From assembly GCA_022376465.1 (NCBI GenBank), contig JACDTU010000011.1:372001-436000 (forward strand): a DNA stretch of 64,000 nucleotides. Direction: 5' to 3'. Positions 38,049 to 53,200 of the stretch are shown piece by piece (position 1 is the first letter of the stretch; each line of letters begins with the position of its first letter). The notes under the pieces were generated by a model, which saw only the letters and a program-made list of their open reading frames with translations, was not told the DNA's origin and searched no databases. The position numbers and the translations under genes were made by a program. The stretch comes from Cubamyces lactineus. Lineage: Eukaryota > Basidiomycota > Agaricomycetes > Polyporales > Polyporaceae.

Positions 38049-38880
38049 GATGGATGGTATCGGAGGGTGAGTCGGGCGAGTAGGAAGGGGCTCTGGGACG
38101 AGCGAAGGGGCAGAAGCCGTGGAAAGCTTGACGGCGGAGGGAAATGAGAGCACGCGCAGCAGGAAGATTGACGATGAAGAGAGTTGGCTAGTAAGAGAAT
38201 GTCTTTCGGTCAACGTCCACCGCCCAAAGTAGCCCACTGCCCCTACCTATTCGCACTCCGACTTCCACTCAGCCACTGCGGAGTTTGGTGGACTTCAAAT
38301 TGCTCCGGATGTGACGTAGGCTCCGCTCGACCGACCGTCGTCTGGCAACTGCGGCTCTCGCAACCAGCCTCAGCCGCGGATATGTGCGCGCGGAGTAACA
38401 ACGCAGTGGACGCAAGCCTCAGCTTGAGAGTGTACAACGCTCGGCCTGACCCGCAATGGTACTGCACAGTATATATACAACCGACCGAAATAACAGCGGC
38501 TCATGGGAAACAGAACCTCTCCGAACCCACCGTCGTCTATACCGCCTCCTACTCTGCACCGCTATCTTCCACATCAGATCCTCTCGTACTCTCGCAGGTC
38601 GAACATCCTAGCCAGGGGAATCGGCCCACTTCCTCCTACCAAACCCTCTCTGGCCGCCCCCTGCCTGGACCTTATCACCGACGCGTGGCCTGCAACGAGG
38701 CCGTCCTCGTTCCGCCCATGTGCCCCTCCATCGATCGCCCTCGCACTCTCGCTCGACGTCGCACGCGATCGGCTGTATCCCAGTAACAATTGAGCCTGCA
38801 CAGAGAACTGAAGCAATGCAGCAGCGAAGAGCTCGCGAAGAGCATGCAGAGATCAGGAGACCAGCCATGCCCAGAGAGAA
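38049..38880. other. Intergenic region, endosulfine promoter side
   Basis: About 830 bases between two minus-strand genes. It holds the endosulfine promoter (near 38050-38250) and the 3' UTR of the acidic protein gene. A GTATATATAC string near 38469 points to neither gene clearly. The long plus-strand frame at 38184-38786 has no family resemblance and I do not call it. Confidence 0.45.
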
Positions 38881-40487
38881 TCAGAACCAAGAGAAAGCAG
38901 AGAACGAGGGAGGCAGACGGTCGTCGCCGTCAGGTGACCGTACCCCGAGTGTCCGCATTGATTCCCCGGCGACAATGTCGTCGCCCTTTGGCTCAGTGTG
39001 CACGCCGGAGAATCGGCGCAGCGCCGCGTCGTCGGCGTCAGCGTCAGGACGAGCGTGCTCGGTGCAGCGAGCCGGAGCTAGAGTTGGGCGAGAAGCAGAG
39101 AAACTCAGGGGAGCTGCAGTGGACCTAGAACCATCCATACGACGGGCACATGCGAGTTGTACGAGATCGTCGTCCAAGAGAAGAGGAAGGTATGATGTCG
39201 CGGGCCCCGCCAGCGCACCTTCGACCTGTCCCAAAGGCTCAACATTAGGTTCAGAACCATACCCAGAGTCGAAGTGCAGGAGTTCCGCGTCCTCCTCACG
39301 GGAATGCTCGAGCCCAGCATAGTAGCCCAGTTGCAGCCCGACCCTAGCCGGCAAGGAATGACGAGAGTTCGTAGGCACCTGATGCCCCCAGTGTGAGAAC
39401 GTCGGTGCAGGGAGGATCAGGTTGGTACTGGGACTCAACAGATCGCCGTCTAGCTCCGTTAGGCCGTCAGCAGCCGCAAGATCGCTAGGCCAGCCACCGC
39501 CTCCGTCTTCCCCTTCGTCCGAGTCGTGGTCGAGCATACACTCGTCTTCGTCATCGGCCATGAAGATGTCCGGGCTTTCAGTACGCGGATAAGAATCGGA
39601 GAACGAGCAGGCACCAGAGCTTGTCGACAGCTGGGACGATGATCCCAAAGAACGCTCCCCTTCCCACTTCGACGGCCCGTCCTGTAAAAGCAAGGAAACT
39701 CGGTTACGCCAGCCTATACCGTAACTCGGAAAGACGCACGTACGTCGAGCGTCTCTTGTGAACTCGCCCACAGATCGTCGAAGTCGAACCCTTCCGCGAT
39801 GGCGATATGTATGGTGTTCCTAGACCACGATTGAAATACGCTAGGCTCCACGTCCTTGGCGCCATCGGCCATGAGGTCTGTATCATCCGACAGAGAGCCG
39901 TCGTCGCTGAAGAATAGGTCCTCTGCATGTTCCTGACTCCCACCGAGTGTCTCCGCGTCGTCATTCTCGTCGAAACACAACCCGGCCCGATCATGCGCGT
40001 CCAGGTCCAGGTTCAAGTCCAAGTCCAGATCGATTTCCAGCCCGTTCAGCGCCGCGAATTGCTCGTTGTCCTGTATACCCGAGCGCTCAAGCACCGGAGG
40101 CGATTCGGAAGGACCTTCAGACAACAACAAGAGGTCGTCATCGCCGTCGGAAGCCTTCCGGTCGGCGCCGTTCGAGTCCGAAAACGAGGTCACGCTCTGC
40201 TCAAAATGATTTTGCCATCCCCATAAACATAACGGGGTGAAATCGATGGAAATTGCGTGTAAGTAGCAAAACTCGACAGAACACACACGTACCTTGTAAC
40301 GTATCGGCTTTAGGCCATGCTTGAACAACCGCTCCATGGAGCGGCACAGAACCTCCAGGTCATCGTTCGAAGACCCAGGCGACTCACCGGGCAGATCAGA
40401 TTCGTCGCTCCCCCCAACGCTTCGCAGGACGCTGCGCAAAGCGTCCTCCGAGGCAACGGATCCAGCAGCGCAGTTCAAGCGAAGCGC
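38881..40487 (-). CDS. Acidic protein of unknown function, 5' end unresolved
   Basis: Protein of about 490 visible residues on the minus strand. The first seen exon begins at 40487 after a TAG acceptor; an in-frame stop lies just before it, so at least one 5' exon is missing from this call. Exons are about 40487-40290, 40195-39745 and 39682-38881. The start contains LCRSMERLFKHGLKP, which resembles the HGLK helix of RUN domains, but the rest of a RUN domain is not visible after it. The body is very acidic, with an alternating Asp-Leu run (IDLDLDLNLDLD) and many Ser-Asp-Asp clusters. It has ASSQETLD at the second splice junction. A middle splice at 40290-40195 is optional because the frame stays open through it. 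The C-terminus ends FSAFSWF. No function can be given. Confidence 0.6.
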
Positions 40488-41288
40488 CTACGGTACTATC
40501 GACTTCAGTTGTGTTCGTAAATACTAGCCCGGGACCGTGGCGCGACCTTTGTAAGTTTTCGTGTCTTTTTCCGGAATTGTGTGTTTGGAGAACGAGCAGT
40601 GATGTTCACAACTGCGCGAGCGATCTTCGCAGCCAAGGCGACTTCGGCGTCATACCGCTGCAGTCCCAAGCAAGGCGCAGGTCGCTCCGTGGATCAGCCA
40701 CATTGGAAGCCAAACGGTGAGTTCAATATATGCTGCCCACCTCGCGCCACGGCCCGAATATCAGCGGGTAGCGCCTGCGGGCGAAGACCACTCAAATTCA
40801 GCTATGTCAAGGGGAGGCGTCAACGGTACTGGGCATTCGCACCTAATCAGGTGGAGGCCTACGAAACGCTCGACTGCGCGGTCGAGCGTGGCGATGAGCG
40901 GGAGGAAGGCATGTGGAGAAAAGGGGTCCGCAGCGGTGGCGGGGTCGGCATCTGCTGTGGCATGACGAACGGTGTCAATATGTGTGAGGCTGCGCGGAGG
41001 AGGCCGCGCACCCTGCGCCCAAGAAGGAGATGAGGTATGGTACGAACCGTGCAGCCCATCGCGCTCTTGGCTCTGCGGCTGTGAGCCTCTCCGACAGCGT
41101 TCCGTCCGAAACGCATATAGGAGCTCAATCGTCGACAGGCGTAATGCGGTATCACCCGGACGAGACTTAAGAAGAGGCCGCGTCGGACTGAGGGTCACTG
41201 AGACATTCCGTGCGACATTGTGCGTGTGTTTGAATTTGGGTTTCGTACCGCGCATACGTCCAGTCGCAGAATATCAGGTCGAAGCATG
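40488..41288. other. Region between two unknown genes, may hold missing exons
   Basis: About 800 bases. On the minus strand an open frame at 40761-41255 could contain a 5' exon of the acidic protein (it has LIATLDRAVERFVG, helix-like). On the plus strand a frame opens at the ATG at 40602 (MFTTARAIFAAKATSASYR), Arg/Ala-rich like a mitochondrial presequence, with a possible donor GTGAGT at 40718 and a later frame with YVKGRRQRYWAFAPNQ. I cannot choose between them and call neither. Confidence 0.35.
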
Positions 41289-41745
41289 CTACGGACGGAC
41301 TGGTAAAACAGACGCACACTTGGCAATGCCGTCATTGTCGTCGATGTATATCTTCGATGCAGGGCGGACCCCGAGCTGCTCGCCGTTCTGTGAAAGTAGG
41401 AAAGGCGAGTAGCGAAAGTAGCATGATATAGCGCGATTGCTGCGGCTAAAAGGACGCATTGCTTTGGGAGGCTGTACGCACCATATGGAAGTAGTTCAGC
41501 AGGTGGTTCGCTATCGCCGAGTACTGAATTGCGCGAGAACAGATGTTGACGCGGTTTACCATGCCCGTGAGGGCAACAACTAGGTCCGACTCGAGAATGA
41601 CGTCCAGGTCTTCTGGTAGGCGTCCTTTCACCGTTGGCACTATATCAGAAGGTACTCCGGAGACAAGAATATGCCGAGCACGCAGAACAAGAAGAGTGCC
41701 GTCTGTGCTGTCGCGCACTTCGGAGGACGTTGCAAAGGACGGCAT
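41289..41745 (-). CDS. Small conserved-looking protein of unknown function
   Basis: Protein of about 120 residues from two exons, 41745-41482 and 41387-41289. The intron has donor GTGCGT and acceptor TTTCACAG, and both borders are in phase 0. The sequence starts MPSFATSSEVRDSTDGTLLV and contains LPEDLDVILESDLVVALTGM, a helix-forming IQYSAIANHLLNYFHM and, after the splice, RPASKIYIDDNDGIAKC. The regular amphipathic pattern and clean intron suggest a real gene, but I recognise no family. It is divergent from Pkc1, sharing 314 bases of upstream DNA. Confidence 0.55.
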
Positions 41746-42059
41746 GGGCGGCGAGGACAATGTTGGACGGACAATGGCAGAGGGATTGGACGCGGTCGGA
41801 CACGTCGCGACGCGTAAGGAGGAAATTGAAAAAGGGAAATTGGCAGCCGACGGGAATTACGCGAGCGATAAGATAGTTATCGCTACCGCATATGGGCATG
41901 TGTGGCGGTGACCCAAGCAGATACACACAATCACTGCCCCTCGGCGGGAAGAGAGGCAAGGCTCTCTCAGCAAAGCCATCCTTGCCCTTCTTCTCTCCGT
42001 CCATTCTGCTACAAAGCCACTCTCCCCGCCACCGCGGGTGACCCACGAATAAGACTGCC
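41746..42059. other. Divergent promoter region, unknown small gene and Pkc1
   Basis: About 310 bases between two start codons on opposite strands. No TATA box; nothing else distinct seen. Confidence 0.4.
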
Positions 42060-46109
<4,050 letters not shown>

Positions 46110-46388
46110 GGGACATCGATACGACTCACTTCACGATACTTATTACGTTTTACCTGTTCTGTCGCATTTTGTGTGCACTTTGTCCGTCTCCCCCCGCTGT
46201 ATTTGGATACCTGTGTTGTTCATGACACTCGCAAATGACAACTATCATCACGTCAATGATGTAGACCCGCCGGATCGTATGTCAAATAGTATCGTGTCTC
46301 AAACCACGCCACTGCGCGCCTCGGCGAGCCATCGAAGTAGATATACTTTACAAAATACGGTTTGCTATCTGCACATCCCTGACTCGGT

Positions 46389-46776
46389 TCACGAGTCTTG
46401 CTGGCGCTGCTCTGCGCCGCCGCTCCCCGACTTCGACGCCGCCAGGACGTGCCCGCCTGTACCAGGGAGACCGTGTGGCTCAACCTCTCCCGACACATCA
46501 TCCTCGTCATGGTGGCCGCGCATGAGTTCGTGGAAGCTCTGCCACAGCGCGGCGATCGTCTCGTACTCGCGCGTCATGCCCAGAACTTCTTCGAGCTTGC
46601 GGTTCAGGTTGTTGCTGGAGGATAGCAGCTCCTCAAAGCCCTAAGTCCCGGCAGGGATGCGCGATGTTTCAGTGCGTGGAGTGGTTGGAGAGTTGTATGC
46701 GACTGGAACTCACGCTGGTGATTTCGGCGGTTAGCCTGTCGCGCTCCTTCTCGAAGAAAGAGTTATCCTCTTCCAT
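46389..46776 (-). CDS. DAD1: DASH complex subunit Dad1
   Basis: Subunit of the fungal DASH/Dam1 ring, which couples kinetochores to microtubule plus ends. Two exons give MEEDNSFFEKERDRLTAEIT, then GFEELLSSSNNLNRKLEEVL, then GMTREYETIAALWQSFHELM, which is the near-invariant Dad1 core. The tail of about 30 residues (HHDEDDVSGEVEPHGLPG and on) is longer than the yeast protein and low in complexity. About 108 residues. The start at 46776 is the only Met in frame at the conserved position. The same window carries the Mps1 kinase, which in yeast phosphorylates DASH subunits. Confidence 0.95.
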
Positions 46777-47224
46777 GTCCCTCCTACTTATCAAACGTTA
46801 GCAGCGGCGGTACACGCGAATCTAAGAGTTACCAGACTTTGTGGTGACGGTCGAGGCTCAAGTATGCCACAACGCCACAAGAACTTGCAAACCAGTGAGT
46901 TGATTGGCTGCGCGAGTAAGCGCCCAACAGTAGAAGTACCATTTAAACCCGAGTACAAGCACTTTGCGTGAGGCAGAAAGGTCGAAACCCACACTCAGTC
47001 CACGGCGCAGAGATATTTCTGGCTGCCCGGAAAACACCTGTATTCTGGAGGGAGAGGACCGCTACCGCGGCGGACACATATATGCATATGAAGATATACA
47101 AGAAGCAGGATTCTCAAGGGGTTTGCCCATGAGTGATAGTGTGACGCAGCTTAGTCAGTTTACTTATAGGCGGTCAATGGGAATGTAATATCGACAAAAA
47201 CCAAGATGTATGCGGGGCCTATCG
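46777..47224. other. Spacer upstream of Dad1
   Basis: About 450 bases between two minus-strand genes: the Dad1 promoter on the left and the Exo5 3' UTR on the right. One ACGCG pentamer (near 46814) occurs 40 bases before the Dad1 start. Nothing else stands out. Confidence 0.4.
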
Positions 47225-49965
47225 TTATGACCATGCTGCGACGGGTTCACTGTCCGTAGGCTCCTCACGATGATATCGACGTAAAGCCTCCTGAGCTTTC
47301 TTCTCTCGCCATTCACACCCTTCCCTGTACTCGCAGGTCCTGCAAACAACAGGTTCGTGATCATTTCCTGTGAAAGAAACTGAAGGGGGTACATACGTGC
47401 AACGGCGCGTAAGCTCTACACTCACACCCTCCGGCGGACGCGCTCCGTGCCACCATGCGAGAACGCGCGTGAGATACTCGTCGAGCAGGACGTCATCGAG
47501 TTCGAACTCCTTTGTCCCGAGGATGCGCGCTTCGACGTCAAGCTCTGCGACGGTCATTGACTCGTCTACTTCTGCTAGCCCGTCGGAATGCGAAGGCGAA
47601 GGAGGAGCGGTCTTAGTGTCGTCCTGTGGTTGTGTTTGCTCCGCGAAACGCTCCGTGGTGCCCGTCATCGTCTCCTCCGCTTTCGTCGCAGCAGTGGTAG
47701 GAGTAATAGCATCATCTTTGATGTCAGAGATAGCGGAGACGTAGACGTGTTCGTTCGAGGTGGCCCGCTTGGGATCATCGGGTCTTGAGTATAACGATTC
47801 CCTCAACGCCCAAGCGACTTGAGGGTCCGTAGGGTCCTCCTCCAGGGCATGCTGTACGCGCGTTGAAGGCATTGATGACGTTAGCCCTCCATACAACTCC
47901 CCCGCTAGTGAGCTTGAACCTGGGGTGTCTGATATGGATGCCCCGAATGGCTGTTCCAACACCCTTGAGTCATGATTGACCTTCGTCGCGTTTGATTTGA
48001 GCGAATCCTTGAGACTCTCGTATATAGCACGCGCGAGGTCGTCGTCGCCGCCTGTCCCGCCCTCCATGTCACTCACACTAGCCTGTATCGCGGCTGCGAG
48101 TTGCTCTGATGGTGTCGAAGTTTCCTCGTGATGTGTACGCGTCGCCCGCCTTCTCTCCGGCTGCTTGCGATAGACCAAGGTAAGTGTCCTGTCCACCTTG
48201 GATACGCCGAGGGCTTCTATAGTGTGCTTGAATGCCGCAACGAGGTCGTTCAAGCACTCGATCCCCGACAGATTGACGTGCGCATCTGCGTCCATGGTAG
48301 AGGCTGCGAGACCAGATTGCACCAGGAAGCCATCGGAGAACCGGCGCGACGAGTCAACGCCGACACGATCCCAGATTTCTGCGAAGCTGAGCGCAGCAGA
48401 CACGGAAGTAGGCACAGTAGGCGTAGCAGAGGCGAGAAGATCACTGAGCAACCTGTGATACAGCATCAGCTGTAAACGCGAGGCGTAGGTGTCTTCGTCT
48501 GGAGGTAGCGATGGCCGAATGCGCGTCTTCGTATCGGAGAGATGGAGGGTATATCGAGGTAGAGATGTCGAAGGCGACGTATGGTGCTTACTAGGGGAGA
48601 AGAAAGCGGTGATGCTTCGTTGGTCGCTGGGTGGATCGTGCTTGCTCCTCTTTGCTGAGGATTTGGAGGGAGTCGAAGGGGTGCTATGAGGCGCAGCGCG
48701 TTTGTTTGGACTGCTAGTTCCCACTTGCGATGCTTGACGTTCAATAGATTCATCTTTTGTCACTGGCCGACGCGCGATTTCGTCCTGTAAGTATTCTACG
48801 TCAGATGGTTACAGTTCCACATATCCTTCAAACAGGGCTCACTATGATTCCGGTGACCACCTGACCATGTACGATGCCGAATACGGGCATCTCCCGCTAG
48901 AGAAAGCGGAATTTCAGTGACAGTAGTGGCGCTAGAGCAACATTTGGAGACGTACACAATAGCCCAGCTCAGCCAACGTTTGTAGCCCCGCCAGCATGTT
49001 AATCAACCTTGATGCGCAGTTAGCTGAAATCATTCGTATCGGCGAGGATACATTTATCGGCTCACCTTAGGGCCCAGCGCTCTTCCTGGGTTGTAATCTC
49101 GACAGCTACCTGCTCAGGTTGCATCTCTCGCTCAAGGACTTTGTGGACCGACTATATGCATACATGTTTGAAGAAACACTCTTGTGAATGACTGGAGTAC
49201 CAACCTTGCCACGGGTCACAGTTCGGTCGTTCTTGGCGGCAACATCTTGGACAACATTGATGGTCTTTCCCTCAGCAGTGACGAACGCTGTAGGACGGTC
49301 TTCAAGCTTCTTATAACGTTGTTGACGGAGCCCATAGTCAAACTGCACTTCACACCTGGACGAGATCTCATAAACTTTGCGGGTCGGACACACGCGCAGA
49401 AGGGTACAGACCAAGAGGGGCCGACGAGGTCCGTCACCGAAAGCACCTTATTCCAACGTCGGAACTGTTGGAATGGTGTGGTACGGCTCTTTGAACCCTT
49501 AACAAGGCGATGGGAGTCAGCTCGCACTGCCCTCTCAAAGGCAATCTCAACTTGAGGACCTCCGATCCATCCACCCCTTCTACTAATACTGCTCCGACTC
49601 GGTCTCTGTCCTCTCGTCGGCATGGCCGGTAGAGGTGAAATAGGCGACGGTGACATTGTTGGGGTGCGCGCAACAGCAAGCGCATCGATAAAGTCAAAGT
49701 CTTCTCCTGTAAACTCGGAGAAGTCATATGAGCCAAACTCGTCCGATGAGGGCGAAGGTGGCACAAGCTGTAGTTGCTGGCTTGTCTGTGACTCTGTCTC
49801 GTCTTCTGTCGAGGCTGTTGTTGCTATGGATGTAGCCTGCCCAAATTTTGCAGTAGATTCTCGCAAGGCGTATGCAGCAAGCGCAGCAGCTTCGATATTT
49901 ACTAATTCTTCGGGGTCGATAGGGGAGTAATATTCGTCGTATTCATCGGTATCTGGCATCTGCAC
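47225..49965 (-). CDS. EXO5: Exonuclease V with an inserted PIP box and UIM-like motifs
   Basis: Single-strand DNA exonuclease of the PD-(D/E)XK fold with an iron-sulfur cluster; in yeast it serves mitochondrial DNA, in animals nuclear repair. Exons on the minus strand start at 49965 (an alternative Met is two codons later). Conserved blocks in order: DLVGPSW spliced to CEVQFDYGLRQ, SVHKVLERE, FGIVHGQVVTGIIDEIARRP, then an inserted disordered stretch, LSDTKTRIRPSLPP, SRLQLMLYHRLLSDLL, and near the end CRTCEYREGCEWREKK. The cysteine of WCEVQ plus the C-x2-C-x5-C set supply the four cluster ligands. The insertion between the catalytic Asp and KTR motifs contains a basic run (SKSSAKRSK) and QRSITAFF. 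A second insertion of about 190 residues before the last block holds three UIM-like helices. About 790 residues, longer than usual Exo5 (roughly 400-600). Confidence 0.9.
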
Positions 49966-50253
49966 GTAGTTGAGAAAATGCGAGATTGGTGTAGTAAAAA
50001 CACTGTACGCTGAGTACTCTACAACAACAGTGAATACTGCTTCCTCGAGGAGAACATAGTCGATGAAGACGAGACCGAGCGAGAGTAATGGTGGTAGCGG
50101 TTGAGTTGGAAGCCTGGAAAAGAAGCGCGCCTTAGCAGGCGACGCTGACCACGTGGGAGGCAGTGGGCTTCAGCCTTCTGCATCCAGTACTTCCTGACTA
50201 CGCCCTCATCCTCCCCCTACCCCCCCTCGTCGCATGCGACGCAGGCGACCGCT
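49966..50253. promoter_or_regulatory. Divergent promoter, Exo5 and Ras GEF
   Basis: 288 bases separate the two start codons on opposite strands. The right half is C-rich (CCCCCTACCCCCC near 50212-50226). It contains a CACGTG E-box near 50151 (in GACCACGTGGGA). No TATA box seen. Confidence 0.4.
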
Positions 50254-53200
50254 ATGTACGATTCTCAACACGCGAATGCTTCCATGACATACGCTCTCGA
50301 CCACTCCCAAGCCCAGGGCGAAGAGCAGTATATCTCAACCTTCTTCTGTCGTGCTCTCTACGACTACCAGACCAACGATGCCTCCTCGCTTTCTTTCCGT
50401 CGAGGAGACATCATCGAGGTGCTCACTCGTCTTGAATCCGGCTGGTGGGATGGTCTCCTCAACGACGAGCGCGGCTGGTTTCCGTCAAACTACGTGACCG
50501 TCATCTCGGACCAAGAGGCCGAAGCCGCCCTCAATGCGGGTGATTATCCCCCGACCCAGGCCTCCGTTCAAGACGATTCCATGGTCGATATGGCGCAGAC
50601 GATGTCCCAAGCCCTCTCCCAGTCCGACTCTGACGGAGATTGGCTGAACGGCGCCGGGGACTACTCGCACCAGACCCAGCGCGCGGAGACGTATGTGAAC
50701 GGTGCCGTGGCGCGTACGTCGGGGACCAAGCACAGCGATTTCTGGGTGCCCCGAGTGTCTCCAGATGGACGAGTACGTATCCTTCTACTCTTCTGCTGAT
50801 ATCCGCTGTGTGGCTTAATCTCGTCTCTCCAGATATTTTACGTCAATACGCAGACGGGCCAGCAGTCGCGGGACCTGCCGCAAGAGGTCGATGAAGACGC
50901 AGACCCAGAGGTTGCCGCGCTCTCTCCCCATGGCCCGCCTCGTGCGGATCCCACTGCAGCGTTCGGTCTCGCTTCTGTCAACGGCGGCAATAGGGACGGG
51001 GCCGGGTTCGGTCTTCCGAAGCGTACCAGGACACCAGAGCCGTGGGTGAAGCGTCTCGCGGACGATGGGATGTCGTATTACTACGTGAACAAGCTCGACG
51101 GCCAGGTTTCGTGGACTGTTCCCGAGGCCGGTACGCCTGGTGCAGCCAGTCGGGAGGCGGCCGCCGCCGCTGCGAGAAGCACCTCGATGGCGTCGTCCAG
51201 TGCGGGCTCTGTTCCGTACTCGAATGGATCTGGAATGAACGGGCGCGAGACATCAAACGGGGTCGGTCGACTGCGATCGGAATCGAATGCACGGACCCGA
51301 GAGCGCAGCGACAGCACAGCCGACCGGCTCAGCATCCACTCTGACGATTCCGAGGTGTATCCTGTGCGACGGGACCGCTCAGAGTCGTCGGCGAGCGCGA
51401 AGCCGGTGAACGGGCTCTCTCGTGCTGATACGGCGTCGAATGCGTCGACGTTTTCGCAGCCGCACTCGCAAGCAGCACAACCACCCGTAGGATTCGAGCT
51501 GACCGCGGCGGAAGAGTCGGCGAAGGCGCTACAGGAGACGTTATCGCCCCGCGCGCCGGAGTCTGCGGTCGAGCTCTCGAGCCAGGTCGGGGACGCGATC
51601 TCGGCGCTTCTGCGGTACCTCAAGAGCTCGTCGAGTCCTCGCAGGCCGGAGCAGTATCGCGAGGTGGACCAGCTGGTGCTGAAGGTGGTCGCGGCGGTGC
51701 GGAACTTGCTGTACGTGACCGCGACGCCGAGCGGCCATGTGCCGAGCCACCTGTACCCTCGCGATCCCCGGGATCCCCGGGTAGCCAGCTCAGGCCAGAC
51801 GTTACAGGCGCATCTGAAGGCCGCGCACCGGAAGGTGGCGGGGACGCTGTCGAAGCTGGTGCTGTCTGCGCTGGCGATGCAGTACGACCCGAGTCTGTCC
51901 ATCTCGGACAAGCCGAACCGGATGGAGGCGGACGTGTCCGAGCTGGAGCGGGCAGTGGTGGCATTTGTCGGGGAAGTGCAGTTTTTCCAAGAACAGCACA
52001 ACCTGTCGAACTCGCTGTCGGGGTCAAGCACGAAGCGGCTGCATGGCGTGTTCTCCACTGCGAACGTCGGTCTGGGTCTTCCCGGTGCGGGCGTAGCAGC
52101 AGACTGGCGGGGCTTTGGTTACGTCGCAGCGGATGACGGTGCCGACGTTCCGCAGCAAGTTCTCTGCGACGACGTCGTGATCGAGTTCAAGGGAGGACTC
52201 AAGGCGCTCGAGGCTCGACTGGGAGCGCTCGTCATATCGCTCAAGTATCTCGACAGCCAACCTGGTGAGTCTAGCCGTAATCAGAAGCCTGTCCATCTCA
52301 GTAGCTGACGCTTTGCGGGGATCTTCAGAGCGGATTGCTATCGAAGGGCAGAACGCCGCTGCATATCTGTCATACCTGCTCCGGTCGCTCGGAGGGATCA
52401 ACGTCGCGCAACACGTGGATGTCGACGGCATCCGGCCGGAGTCTGGTCTTCCGTCTACATCTCCCCAATACATGCAAACGGTTGAGAAGGCGCGGTCGCT
52501 CGTACGCTCGCTCGAAGCCGCAACGCAAGCACTCTACGATGACGGGATGACGCTCTTCATGGCCGTGCAGCAGCTCGCGCGCACAGAATTGCTGGGGACG
52601 AAGGAGAGGAGCATTCTGATCGGCAGCGTTGAGTCGACCGCGCCAACCGTACGTTCCAACTGTGTGCTCGTCGCACAGACGCTTGAGGCGCTGCTTGCGA
52701 CGGGCCACGACCAGGCTTCGATCAGCAGTGGCGACTACCGCAACTCCATCGAGTGGCGGAGTTCGCGCATTAACATGGCAGATGCGTCGATCAGCGCGCT
52801 TACGTCGCGACTTGCTGACATTCCGAGTGGGGACGATGAGTATGTGGACATGGAGCACGCGTTCAGTCGTCCTGGGATGCGCACTGTCCCTGCGCCGTCT
52901 GCAGATTCTCAAGCAGCAGCAACCTCGTCTTCATCGCAGATGTACAACGGTCCTGGCCAGCCGTCGCAGTCATCCTTGGACATGTCGGACAGGTCACGGT
53001 CGGACAGCTTCAGCGAGCCAGAAACGCCCACCTGGTCCAACAACGAGTCGACGGTCGATGGCACACTGGTCAACTCGGGCGAAGTCGCACCCGACGACCC
53101 TCTGGACGACGACGTCGCGCCGTTTGTCGACGAGGAAGATTGTAAGAGCGCCAACTGTTCACCGTCGTTATGTTAGCACGACTGACATGGGAATGACATC

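Noticed and set aside
38184..38786. 200-codon plus-strand open frame
   Set aside because: It lacks a convincing ATG near its start, overlaps other frames and resembles no family.
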